Origin: Duncaniella freteri | GTDB lineage: Bacteria; Bacteroidota; Bacteroidia; Bacteroidales; Muribaculaceae | Assembly (NCBI RefSeq): GCF_004766125.1 | Contig: NZ_SJSA01000002.1 | Span: 868,001-932,000, forward strand | Direction: 5' to 3' | DNA: 64,000 bases | Shown here: piece after piece, positions 26,310 through 34,604 of the stretch | Numbering within the stretch: position 1 is the first letter of the stretch | How the letters are laid out: every line of letters begins with the position of its first letter | Notes under the pieces: generated by a model | The model's database searches: none | Told to the model about the DNA's origin: nothing | Seen by the model: only the letters and a program-made list of their open reading frames with translations | Translations under genes and position numbers: made by a program

Positions 26310-27305
26310 ATGAAGAACTACTACGACATCTTGGGATTGTCTTCATACGAAGATTCCCAAGATGTAATTTTAGATAAGTATAAGGAAGTCACGACACAAC
26401 TTAGTTCTCATGTCTTGGATAAAGATATGAGAGGACAGCTTATTGCTGTTAATGAGGCATTTTTAGTATTGTCTGATGAGGAACTAAAGAAAAAATACGA
26501 CTACGCGTTGAGCAGCAACCTTGTGAACGAGGAATTGCTGAAACTTCTTGCTTCGAAACGGCAAAAAGCGGAGCAGTTTATCAACGATAAATTATCCAAT
26601 GCTCCAAAGAAGAGAAAAAAGAACAAGTGGCCCGCAATTATATGTGGATTCTTTTTGCTATCAGCATTAGGAACGATTTCTCGGACTTGTTCTCAAGCAT
26701 ATATGCAAGAGAAAAGTTCTCATGCTGAAATTATCCAATCATTCTCAACGCCGTCTGATTGGGCTGAATATAAGATTGACAATGCTTTTTCTCTCTCTGT
26801 TCCAAATACTATGGAACTGCGAAATGATTACGACGATTACACCAGATGGATGTCAAATAACATTGGGTTAATAAGCAGTGCTGATGCGGTATTCCAACAA
26901 AAGGATTTGTCTTCAATGACAGAAGATGCCTATAATACTTATGCACGAGTGCTTATACAACATTTCTCATTTTCAGCGGGAGAGGTCGAACACCACTACG
27001 AATCTCCGGGATTAGTCTCTGAGGACTATCGAAATCTCCGGGAAATGGTTGACGAGGAAATTAAGCCATACACATATATTGAGCGTCCAACTTGGCGGTG
27101 GATTGATATAGATGGGACTAAAGCGATAGAAGGCTCTTATAGACGGAATGGAGATGATGGCCCTGTGAAATGCAAATTCTATCTTTTGTCCAACTACAGT
27201 GAAATGGCTAAAATTCTTGTAACGTTCCGAGAAAAGGATAGTGACCGATGGGCTTCAGACCTTGACAATGTCATAAGAACATTCAAATGGGAATCACCAA
27301 GATAA
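26310..27305 (+). CDS. Membrane protein with degenerate N-terminal J domain
   Basis: A 331-residue protein. Residues 1-70 follow the DnaJ J-domain layout (NYYDILGLSSYEDSQDVILD, then AVNEAFLVLSDEELKKKYDY), but the HPD tripeptide needed to stimulate Hsp70 is absent; the loop reads QLSSHVLDK. A basic stretch and a membrane helix (about 108-128) follow, then a C-terminal domain of about 190 residues (DWAEYKIDNAFSLSVPNTME) resembling PsbP-like folds. With an Hsp70-fold ATPase in the same operon, the J-like domain may be an adapted docking domain. It overlaps the next gene by 19 bp. Confidence 0.65.
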   Translation: MKNYYDILGLSSYEDSQDVILDKYKEVTTQLSSHVLDKDMRGQLIAVNEAFLVLSDEELKKKYDYALSSNLVNEELLKLLASKRQKAEQFINDKLSNAPKKRKKNKWPAIICGFFLLSALGTISRTCSQAYMQEKSSHAEIIQSFSTPSDWAEYKIDNAFSLSVPNTMELRNDYDDYTRWMSNNIGLISSADAVFQQKDLSSMTEDAYNTYARVLIQHFSFSAGEVEHHYESPGLVSEDYRNLREMVDEEIKPYTYIERPTWRWIDIDGTKAIEGSYRRNGDDGPVKCKFYLLSNYSEMAKILVTFREKDSDRWASDLDNVIRTFKWESPR

Positions 27306-27541
27306 ATACCGTCCGTAGAGTATGCTCTATATTGTCATTCTTCGTTATCATGATTTCATTACAATCATGTAATACGGAGCAAATCGTTTATGTATGTACC
27401 GGTCCACAAGCATACGCCTACCACAATAATTCAGATTGTTATTTGATGACTTCACATTGTACTGGAGCAATCAAAGAAGTAACGATTAGTAGAGCCAAAA
27501 GAGTGAAGAGAAAACCTTGTGGCAAATGCGCCAATGAATAA
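27287..27541 (+). CDS. Small exported protein with a Cys-rich, Ada-like metal-binding motif
   Basis: An 84-residue protein with a hydrophobic signal segment ending MISLQSCNTEQ (likely lipobox, Cys near 28). The mature part has the pattern YVCTGPQAYAYHNNSDCYLM, then SRAKRVKRKPCGKCANE. This Cys...His...Cys...CxxC layout is shared by small Ada metal-binding-like domains often fused to nucleases; here it stands alone and is exported. Function is unknown. Confidence 0.6.
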   Translation: MGITKINTVRRVCSILSFFVIMISLQSCNTEQIVYVCTGPQAYAYHNNSDCYLMTSHCTGAIKEVTISRAKRVKRKPCGKCANE

Positions 27542-27584
27542 TTATATATAGAATGATAGATAGAAACATATAAATAACTTGAAC

Positions 27585-29723
27585 ATGATTTGGTTTGGGA
27601 TATATTTGGCATGTGTCATTGTTTTAGTCGCCATAATAATGGGCTTCAAGAGTAACTTGTCAAAACGACAGAAATTTTTAACAGTAGCATTGGGGCCTCT
27701 CACAATTATCGTTCTTTTTGTGGGTGTCATAGTTATTTCAATTGACCATATTATCAAGCACGGTTTTCATGATTTGTTACCTAAACGAAAAGGGAAAGCT
27801 CATCCGTTAAAAGCTGATGATTTCAAATATTGGCCCAAGGATACTATTCTATCCGGTAGTGATAAAATGACGATAGACGAATTTAATGTTAAATTCAATA
27901 AGAATATCCGTCTTGATGATGTTTATGGCCAAGCCTATGAGTCTTCTCTTACACCTGAAGAAATATTCAATTGTAAAAGTCGAATAGATGGTCGGATTGG
28001 CGTTGAACCTAATATGCCAGATTCAGAATACAAAGCCATCACGATAGCATTTGCCCGAGCTTTTGTCAGTGGTGATTATTCTACAATACAAGACAAACTA
28101 TCCGATAAGACATATTTAACTCTATATAAACGCAAAACGTTTTCGGGAGCAAAAACTATCATAGAGTACTTCAAAACTTGGAAAAAGAAGGCCGATGATG
28201 AAAAGGTGTGGTATAAGGTTGATGTGGCATGGAATCCGAATCAGTGCCGACCTTCTGTATCTGTGCAAATCAAGGGATATAACAATATGGTGATTTTCTT
28301 TTTCATCAAGAATGAAAAAATTGACCATATAACTTTTGCGCCCTCACATCTTCAGGACTATGGTTGCATATATAATGATATAGACAGACCTCTGCTATCA
28401 TTGGATTTTGTATCTCAATACATTACCGGGGACTCTGACACGCAAGAAAATCATTTGGTCTGTCCGTCCTGTGGCACTGATTCTGCTCTCATCGACTGGT
28501 ATGATTTCTACATGGATTTAGGTCCGGTCGGATATTCCGGTAAATTGACCATCTGCCCTGACTGTGGAAGATTGGTTGAGTTAATGCCAGACACTCGGTA
28601 TCGTCTTGATCCATTTCATAAAGTAAAGCAAAAGGCTCATGTAATTTCATCAACCCAATCAAAATCTTTCGTCCTTCGAATTAAAGGGCAATATACATTT
28701 GAAAACGATGACCCTTGTGAAAAAGAAAAAAATAGACAAGGTATTATAACAGCTAATAATGGAGCCAGTGAGGAAGCCCTCAAAATTTTTATAGACGCAG
28801 CGGAAAAAGGCAACCTCGATTCAATGATAAATGTCTTTACTGTCTATTGGGCTAATGAGGGACAATATAAAGAAGCAGCCGAATGGTTAAAGTATGTGGC
28901 TGGTTCTGCGTCACCGTCTCCTCATTGCTTATGGAACTTAGCTGTAATGTATTTCCTCGGAGAAGATTTGGCAAACAATCCTATAGTGAAAGATATTGAC
29001 CGTGCTAGAATGTATTTGTCTCGTTTGCTTAAACTCGAAAACGATTCTCGATATTCATCGTATTTAAACATCTTCAATGAAGCGAGAAGCTTCATTTCAT
29101 CCTTGGACAAGTTCAATATATTCTCCGGGGCCGGGGACTCAATCCATGACATTATAGTTAATAGCATCTGTAAAACGACAGACATAAAAGATAAGGGAGA
29201 ACTATTTTTTCGGGCGAAAAGCATCCGTCTTAAAGATGGTCTTAAACTTGGGGCTTACATAGCATCGGTAAAAACAGAATCCATTGGTGATGAAAGTCAT
29301 TTCTTCGTTTACAATGAGACCGGAACCGAAGAGAAACTAATACCTGAGCACCTCATTGTAGATAAAACTGCGATGGGTGCATTTCAGCTCTATCTGGTAT
29401 TGACGGCACATACTGTCATGCCGGTATTCTGGCACGGTGGTTACATTGTCCGCGATTTCATCTTTAATCCTGATGATATAACAAAGATTAAGCCTATTCA
29501 AAATTATGACTTTTCCATTTTACTGAAGGATGACAATTTACTACCGAAAGTAGAGCTTGCTTCGGATAAGAGTTATGCAGACGTGTATTGCTCTTATTGG
29601 AACGATTGGGAGGGTCTAATCAGAGAACATTATCGGATTAAGTTTAACGCTGACGGAACCGCAAGCGTTGTAGCAAAGGACAAGTTCACTTTCTATAAGT
29701 ATGACTGCGGCATCTGTTTCTAA
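27585..29723 (+). CDS. Large membrane protein with zinc ribbon and Sel1-like repeats
   Basis: A 712-residue protein from the ATG at 27585 (MIWFGIYLACVIVLVAIIMG); a TTG two codons upstream is less likely. Two membrane segments lie at about 1-20 and 32-55. Next comes a domain of about 140 residues resembling the Tim44-like/NTF2-like fold (AITIAFARAFVSGDYSTIQD). A zinc ribbon follows, with CPSCG near 291 and CPDCG near 325. Then comes a Sel1/TPR-like stretch (AAEKGNLDSMINVFTVYWAN) at about 400-500 and a C-terminal domain (about 540-712). No overall family is known to me. The zinc ribbon and repeats suggest a scaffold. Confidence 0.55.
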   Translation: MIWFGIYLACVIVLVAIIMGFKSNLSKRQKFLTVALGPLTIIVLFVGVIVISIDHIIKHGFHDLLPKRKGKAHPLKADDFKYWPKDTILSGSDKMTIDEFNVKFNKNIRLDDVYGQAYESSLTPEEIFNCKSRIDGRIGVEPNMPDSEYKAITIAFARAFVSGDYSTIQDKLSDKTYLTLYKRKTFSGAKTIIEYFKTWKKKADDEKVWYKVDVAWNPNQCRPSVSVQIKGYNNMVIFFFIKNEKIDHITFAPSHLQDYGCIYNDIDRPLLSLDFVSQYITGDSDTQENHLVCPSCGTDSALIDWYDFYMDLGPVGYSGKLTICPDCGRLVELMPDTRYRLDPFHKVKQKAHVISSTQSKSFVLRIKGQYTFENDDPCEKEKNRQGIITANNGASEEALKIFIDAAEKGNLDSMINVFTVYWANEGQYKEAAEWLKYVAGSASPSPHCLWNLAVMYFLGEDLANNPIVKDIDRARMYLSRLLKLENDSRYSSYLNIFNEARSFISSLDKFNIFSGAGDSIHDIIVNSICKTTDIKDKGELFFRAKSIRLKDGLKLGAYIASVKTESIGDESHFFVYNETGTEEKLIPEHLIVDKTAMGAFQLYLVLTAHTVMPVFWHGGYIVRDFIFNPDDITKIKPIQNYDFSILLKDDNLLPKVELASDKSYADVYCSYWNDWEGLIREHYRIKFNADGTASVVAKDKFTFYKYDCGICF

Positions 29724-29736
29724 CTTTGAAAAAAAT

Positions 29737-30306
29737 ATGAGAAAATATATCATGCTTTATGTGGCTACAATTGCCATATCTATACTGTCAACATCTTGTT
29801 CAAACAAGGCAAAAGAAGAGAGTATTGGAACTGGAGAAGTTGACGTAAATGAAATATGTCTCGATGTTGAAAAATATAATGATGTCTGCTACTATTTTGA
29901 AGATGAATTCGACGAGGATGTTGAGAATATTGAATTTGATGACGAGTCCGGTCTTTATTTCGTTCATACTACTTCTGGTCTAACATATACCATTATGAAT
30001 ATGGGAGGCGGGATGTACACCATCTATGATACTAACGGCAATAGCATGACCTCTATGGACTTGGGGGGAGGTATGCGAGTTGCCAGTGACAACTATGGAA
30101 ATACGTATAATACAATGGATTTAGGTGGTGGGATGAGTGTTACTACTGATAATAACGGTAATACATATAACACTATGGATTTAGGGGGCGGGATGACCAT
30201 TACAACCGATAACAATGGGAATTCATACAATACAATGGATCTGGGAGGAGGCATGACGGTCATAACGGATAATGAAGGAAATTCAACCACGATTATGGAG
30301 TATTGA
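29737..30306 (+). CDS. Repeat-rich lipoprotein
   Basis: A 189-residue lipoprotein (MRKYIMLYVATIAISILSTS followed by the lipobox Cys). An acidic segment leads into five tandem 20-residue repeats of the type MDLGGGMTITTDNNGNSYNT from about residue 88 to the end. Each repeat probably forms one or two turns of a beta-solenoid or beta-hairpin stack. The repeats are also visible as 60-bp DNA repeats (about 29998-30297), so copy number may vary. Function is unknown; a surface-exposed filament or spacer is possible. Confidence 0.65.
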   Translation: MRKYIMLYVATIAISILSTSCSNKAKEESIGTGEVDVNEICLDVEKYNDVCYYFEDEFDEDVENIEFDDESGLYFVHTTSGLTYTIMNMGGGMYTIYDTNGNSMTSMDLGGGMRVASDNYGNTYNTMDLGGGMSVTTDNNGNTYNTMDLGGGMTITTDNNGNSYNTMDLGGGMTVITDNEGNSTTIMEY

Positions 30307-30324
30307 TTCTTTAGTGATACAAAC

Positions 30325-31272
30325 ATGAATGCTATAAAGGATAAAATGCTCGGTTGCTTTTATGGGCAAGCCGTTGGTGATGCTCTTGGATTAGGGACTG
30401 AATTCCTGAATAAGGATGAAGTGCATAAACACTATCCCAATGGGCTATCGCGATACGAGAACATCATTCAAGATGCTCATCGCCGTCGCTGGCATAAAGG
30501 AGCATGGACTGACGATACAGATATGATGCTTTGCATCTTGAATGGTTTTGATAACGGTAAATTTGATATTCTTCAGGTAGCAAAGAACTTCAAAGATTGG
30601 GCCGACGGTGAGCCTATGGGTATCGGTGCCCATACATTCAAGGTCCTTGCTATGGGTGATTATGTTGAAAAGCACGATGAATGTTCGCGTCTTTGGTGGG
30701 AGCTGTCTCGACGACAAAGTGCTGCAAATGGTGCACTGATGAGAACATCGATAGTAGGATTGGTTCAGAATAATTTCATTGAACAAACAGAAGATATTTG
30801 CAGACTTACACATTATGACCCAAGATGTATTGGCTCTTGCGTTATAGCTACATCCATCATTCATAATCTCGTGTGGAATGACAAGCCCCTTTCTTATGAG
30901 GAGATCAAAAACATAGGGTCTAAATACGATGTCCGCCTCGAGGAATGGATTGATTTAGCATACAAACGTAAGTACATATCGGAATTGGATTTGGATGAAA
31001 CTCATTCAATCGGCTATACATTACGAACTCTTGCAGCAGCTCTTTGGTGCTACTGGCACGCTAACTCATTTGAATCCGGACTACTTGCGGTGGTAAACGA
31101 AGGTGGCGATGCCGACACCAACGCAGCAATCTCATGTGCAATCCTCGGCGCAAAATACGGGTATAATGCAATTCCGGAGTACTACATTAAGAGCCTATAC
31201 AAAGAAAGAGAGTATCGACACAAAGTAGATAATTTCATAAGCTTTGCCACCAATGAAAAAAACAGCAATTAA
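30325..31272 (+). CDS. ADP-ribosylglycohydrolase
   Basis: A 315-residue enzyme of the DraG/ARH family, which removes ADP-ribose from proteins or other targets. The two metal-binding motifs are present: WTDDTDMMLC near residues 66-75 and EGGDADTNAAISCAILGAK near 255-273. The N-terminus LGCFYGQAVGDALGLGTEF is the family signature. No signal peptide, so cytoplasmic. It lies in the same plus-strand run as the tubulin/SrfB/MotAB-like genes, and a macro-like protein is encoded about 3.3 kb downstream. This suggests control of an ADP-ribosylated component or defence against an ADP-ribosylating effector; both are inference. Confidence 0.92.
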   Translation: MNAIKDKMLGCFYGQAVGDALGLGTEFLNKDEVHKHYPNGLSRYENIIQDAHRRRWHKGAWTDDTDMMLCILNGFDNGKFDILQVAKNFKDWADGEPMGIGAHTFKVLAMGDYVEKHDECSRLWWELSRRQSAANGALMRTSIVGLVQNNFIEQTEDICRLTHYDPRCIGSCVIATSIIHNLVWNDKPLSYEEIKNIGSKYDVRLEEWIDLAYKRKYISELDLDETHSIGYTLRTLAAALWCYWHANSFESGLLAVVNEGGDADTNAAISCAILGAKYGYNAIPEYYIKSLYKEREYRHKVDNFISFATNEKNSN

Positions 31273-31819
31273 GAAAATAACGTTAATTTCTTTCTGGTTG
31301 TCCTTTACTCTCGGTTGTGTAATGTGCAAGCAGAACTCCACTACAAATCCAGACCCTTGTTCAGACAGCTTATTGGAAGTGGATTCTATATCAAATAATG
31401 GTATTTATAACATAGATTCTGCTATTATCTTTGGGACAAAAATACTCCTTGATGAACGATTTGCAATAAAAGAATTGTCAGATGTAGGTATATTAAAATA
31501 TGATACAATTGAGGAACATAACGGACAGTTCGCCAGTGCTGTTGTAGAATTTGCCAATGTGAAATTCTGTCTCAATAAAAGCTTTTTGTTTTTAACAAGA
31601 AGACAAGATAAACAGGCAATAGATTCTTTAGTTGCTAAAATATCCCGATATTATGGAGAACCAGCCATAGATGACAATGGCGAGCCTGAATGGAACTATT
31701 ATCATTGGAATTTATATGATACACTACCTGATCGACCTTACATAAGGATCCGGCCCATCCATTCAGAAGAAGGTGGTATGGTAATGACTTGGAAATTTAA
31801 TACATATACAGATTTATGA
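31253..31819 (+). CDS. Exported protein of unknown function
   Basis: A 188-residue protein from the ATG at 31253 (MKKTAIKKITLISFWLSFTL), which overlaps the end of the ADP-ribosylglycohydrolase gene by 20 bp; a TTG slightly upstream is possible. The signal segment ends near FTLGCVMCKQ, likely a lipobox. The mature part is one alpha/beta domain (AIIFGTKILLDERFAIKELS, VEFANVKFCLNKSFLFLTRR). No family recognised. Confidence 0.6.
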   Translation: MKKTAIKKITLISFWLSFTLGCVMCKQNSTTNPDPCSDSLLEVDSISNNGIYNIDSAIIFGTKILLDERFAIKELSDVGILKYDTIEEHNGQFASAVVEFANVKFCLNKSFLFLTRRQDKQAIDSLVAKISRYYGEPAIDDNGEPEWNYYHWNLYDTLPDRPYIRIRPIHSEEGGMVMTWKFNTYTDL

Positions 31820-32670
31820 AAAAGTTATTATATATTTTAATTGCATTGGTGTGTTGTGGTGGCATTTATGGTGCAACCCAATTGTTCCCCAAATCAAATG
31901 CGATTGAAAAGGCGGAGTCTTTTTTTCAAAAGAGAGATACGGTATCTGCTCTTAATACGTTGGAGAAAGCTGGCGAGAAAGGAGATATAGCTGCCTGTCG
32001 GTATCTATTCCACTATTACGATTCTGTATATGGCACTCCTGCTGACGCGTATGTAGAGGTAGAAGAAGTAATTACGCCGGATGGTGACTGGATATGGTAT
32101 GGAGAACCCGATAAGAAGCCCGAAGGAGCAAGATTACCTTCTGAAGACGAAATGAGTGAAAATATTACACATGAAATTGTTGTTCAAGATACCGTGACGG
32201 GCAAAGATATACCGATACAATGGTATTGGTTGCGCAGAGCAGCCCAGTTGGGTGATGCGGAATCACAGTGCGAGTATGGAGAAGTTGCTCAATTTGCATT
32301 GGGTACTGATAGTGCTATGGTTTGGTGGGAGAAATCTGCAATGCAAAATTATCCACGCGGTGTTTTGTTTTATGGCAATGAACTCTATAATCAGGCTCTT
32401 GACAAAAAATCACAGACCATTGGTCTGAAAGCGTTCCAAGTGCTTACGAAGGCATTTGAATATGGGAAAGAACTTCCCAGTGCGGGCTGGCATCTTGGAT
32501 TGTGCTATATGAATGCTGTTGGCACCTCCGTAGATTATGAAAAAGGAATAGAATGCTTGCGCCAATCTGCTAAATATGGTTATCCCGAAGCAATAATTGA
32601 AATGTCAGAGATTGGGTTGGAAGACTCTTCGTATTGGGAAAATATAGCTAAAAAGCAAGGATTAAAATGA
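31816..32670 (+). CDS. Membrane-anchored Sel1/TPR-type repeat protein
   Basis: A 284-residue protein with an N-terminal signal or membrane segment (about 3-20) followed by helical repeats. Sel1-like units are seen in WLRRAAQLGDAESQCEYGEV, AMVWWEKSAMQNYPRGVLFY and the later AGWHLGLCYMNAVGTSVDYE with KGIECLRQSAKYGYPEAIIE. Such proteins usually act as adaptors in envelope complexes. It overlaps its neighbours by 4 bp on both sides. Confidence 0.7.
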   Translation: MKKLLYILIALVCCGGIYGATQLFPKSNAIEKAESFFQKRDTVSALNTLEKAGEKGDIAACRYLFHYYDSVYGTPADAYVEVEEVITPDGDWIWYGEPDKKPEGARLPSEDEMSENITHEIVVQDTVTGKDIPIQWYWLRRAAQLGDAESQCEYGEVAQFALGTDSAMVWWEKSAMQNYPRGVLFYGNELYNQALDKKSQTIGLKAFQVLTKAFEYGKELPSAGWHLGLCYMNAVGTSVDYEKGIECLRQSAKYGYPEAIIEMSEIGLEDSSYWENIAKKQGLK

Positions 32671-33260
32671 GGAAGTTATTATATTTAGTGTTTACAGCCG
32701 CTATCATGATGACGGCTTGTAATAATAAGCCAAAGACATCGACAAACAAAACCAAAGGGTTGTCAATAGATTCTCTCGTTGTACCATATGATGATGAATA
32801 TTTTTCCGCTCTGCTTCCACAAGGCTGGACATGGGCAACAGATACTTGTGAGACTTGGCAAATCAAACATATTGTCGATTCTCTTAGAATCACGTCTGGT
32901 GTTACTGAGTTCTATCCTCCAGACAATTCCTTCAAAATTCGATTAGTCAAAGGCGCAACTCGTTGGCTTGCTCCAAACAATCCTGTTTCCGATTGGGTTA
33001 GTATGATTCTTATGAGAGCCGATGCTGATTCAACATGTATATACATCAGCGAAGTAAGAGATTCCTTGCAAGTAGATGAACACGAAGCATGTAACGTCTG
33101 GACTGCATACGATTTAGGTGGCGATACGATTATCCAAGATCAATACGTTGTTATAAAAGACAAATATGATCTATATTACCTAAGTGGAGTTTTCGATTAT
33201 GGTGATGAGAAATCTGACCGCCTTTGGAATAAGATATTGTCAACAATAAAACTGAAATAG
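32667..33260 (+). CDS. Lipoprotein of unknown function
   Basis: A 197-residue lipoprotein (AAIMMTACNNK, Cys near residue 18). The mature domain (YFSALLPQGWTWATDTCETW, NSFKIRLVKGATRWLAPNNP) resembles the small PsbP/DcrB-like fold also suspected at the C-terminus of the J-domain-like protein at 26.3 kb. Function is unknown. It overlaps the Sel1-type gene by 4 bp and is followed 17 bp later by the DUF218 gene. Confidence 0.6.
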   Translation: MRKLLYLVFTAAIMMTACNNKPKTSTNKTKGLSIDSLVVPYDDEYFSALLPQGWTWATDTCETWQIKHIVDSLRITSGVTEFYPPDNSFKIRLVKGATRWLAPNNPVSDWVSMILMRADADSTCIYISEVRDSLQVDEHEACNVWTAYDLGGDTIIQDQYVVIKDKYDLYYLSGVFDYGDEKSDRLWNKILSTIKLK

Positions 33261-33277
33261 CGAAGTATAGAGTCTCC

Positions 33278-34600
33278 ATGAAAAAGAAAATAGCATTAGC
33301 TTTTGGAATATTGGTTTTAATTCTCATTGGAGTAATTGTGGTTTGCGACCGAATGGTTGGCCATGCCGCTAAGGACAGGCTTCATGACGATGTTGAGGAT
33401 ATTCCACATCGTAAGGTCGGGCTTGTGCTTGGCACTTCGCCCATATCTACATGGAATGGGCGAAGGAACTATTACTTTGATCATCGTATAAAAGCGGCCG
33501 CAGACCTATATAACGCCGGTAAAGTTGATTGGCTTGTGGTCAGTGGTGGTGATTACCGAAATTCAGAGAATGGGTATGACGAACCGATTGCTATGCGCGA
33601 CTCGCTGATGAAACAGGGCGTTGACTCCGTGCGCATAATTCTCGATTATGACGGCACTCGCACCTTGAACTCTATCGCCAAGATGCGTGATGTGTATCGG
33701 CAGGACTCAATCGTAATAATTTCGCAGGAATACCATAACGAGCGTGCCTTGTATCAAGCCAAACATCTTGGAATAGATGCAATCGGATATAATGCCAAGA
33801 CTCCCGGTCGTCGTACATCATGGTGGCGTAATCGTGGGCGTGAGGTCCTTGCTCGCGTAAAACTTTTCATTGATATTGTCAGAGATGTGCAACCCGACAT
33901 CAAGGAGTCAATGGTCAGTGATTTTACTGAGTCAAATTTGGATTTCTTGTCAGAATCACATATACAAACAGAATATGGAGATTTAATTTGCCTGAAGCCA
34001 GATATGAGTCGCTTAACTATGGATATGATATGCGGTGAAATTCCGTCAGCTGACAACGATTCTATTGTTTTGGCTTTTGCAGGAGCCTTTACAGGCTCAA
34101 CATCGGGCAAAGGACACATCAACATAGCCGGAAACCATGTTTCGGGAGGTAAAATATATAGAGGTTATCGTTGCAAGCGAAACACCGGTGCTTTCACATG
34201 GTCACCACTTTCCGGTCCACAGTTCTTCTATGACGATTATCAATCAGCAATGGAAAAGGCAGCAAGAGAAGGAGGAATGGGCTTTGCACAGGAAATGATG
34301 ATACACCATAGTAAAGGTGTGAATACGGCTCGAAAATTGGGCAATAAGAACGTTTTCCGTGCCCTATGCCTCGACAAAGAAAACCAGTTGGCTCTATATG
34401 AAAGCCAAGGCATTGTAACGTTTGGTCATTTCATAAACGCATTGCTCTCGCAGGGAGTCAAAGAGGCTCTATACACCGATATGGGCCAAGGTTGGAACTA
34501 TTGTTTCTACCGCTTGAATGCCGACAAATCCTCATCAAAATATCTTCACGACCGACCGTTGCCCTACGCCTCAAATTTCGTAATATTAAAAATCAAATAA
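33278..34600 (+). CDS. DUF218 (SanA/ElyC-like) protein fused to a phosphodiester-glycosidase-like domain
   Basis: A 440-residue protein. One membrane helix (about 4-24) is followed by a DUF218 domain (about 45-205) with GLVLGTSPISTWNGRRNYYF, WLVVSGGDYRN and IISQEYHNERALYQAKHLGI, as in SanA/vancomycin-exclusion proteins that act in the cell envelope. A second domain (about 225-440) has AFAGAFTGSTSGKGHINIAG, ALYTDMGQGWNYCFYR and ASNFVILKIK, the pattern of NAGPA-like phosphodiester glycosidases that cleave sugar-phosphodiester bonds. I do not know this fusion from elsewhere. It may process envelope glycans or glycolipids. Confidence 0.72.
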   Translation: MKKKIALAFGILVLILIGVIVVCDRMVGHAAKDRLHDDVEDIPHRKVGLVLGTSPISTWNGRRNYYFDHRIKAAADLYNAGKVDWLVVSGGDYRNSENGYDEPIAMRDSLMKQGVDSVRIILDYDGTRTLNSIAKMRDVYRQDSIVIISQEYHNERALYQAKHLGIDAIGYNAKTPGRRTSWWRNRGREVLARVKLFIDIVRDVQPDIKESMVSDFTESNLDFLSESHIQTEYGDLICLKPDMSRLTMDMICGEIPSADNDSIVLAFAGAFTGSTSGKGHINIAGNHVSGGKIYRGYRCKRNTGAFTWSPLSGPQFFYDDYQSAMEKAAREGGMGFAQEMMIHHSKGVNTARKLGNKNVFRALCLDKENQLALYESQGIVTFGHFINALLSQGVKEALYTDMGQGWNYCFYRLNADKSSSKYLHDRPLPYASNFVILKIK

Positions 34601-34604
34601 TTTT

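Noticed and set aside
29998..30297. CRISPR-like repeat array
   Set aside because: The 60-bp repeats are in frame inside a lipoprotein gene and have no unique spacers.
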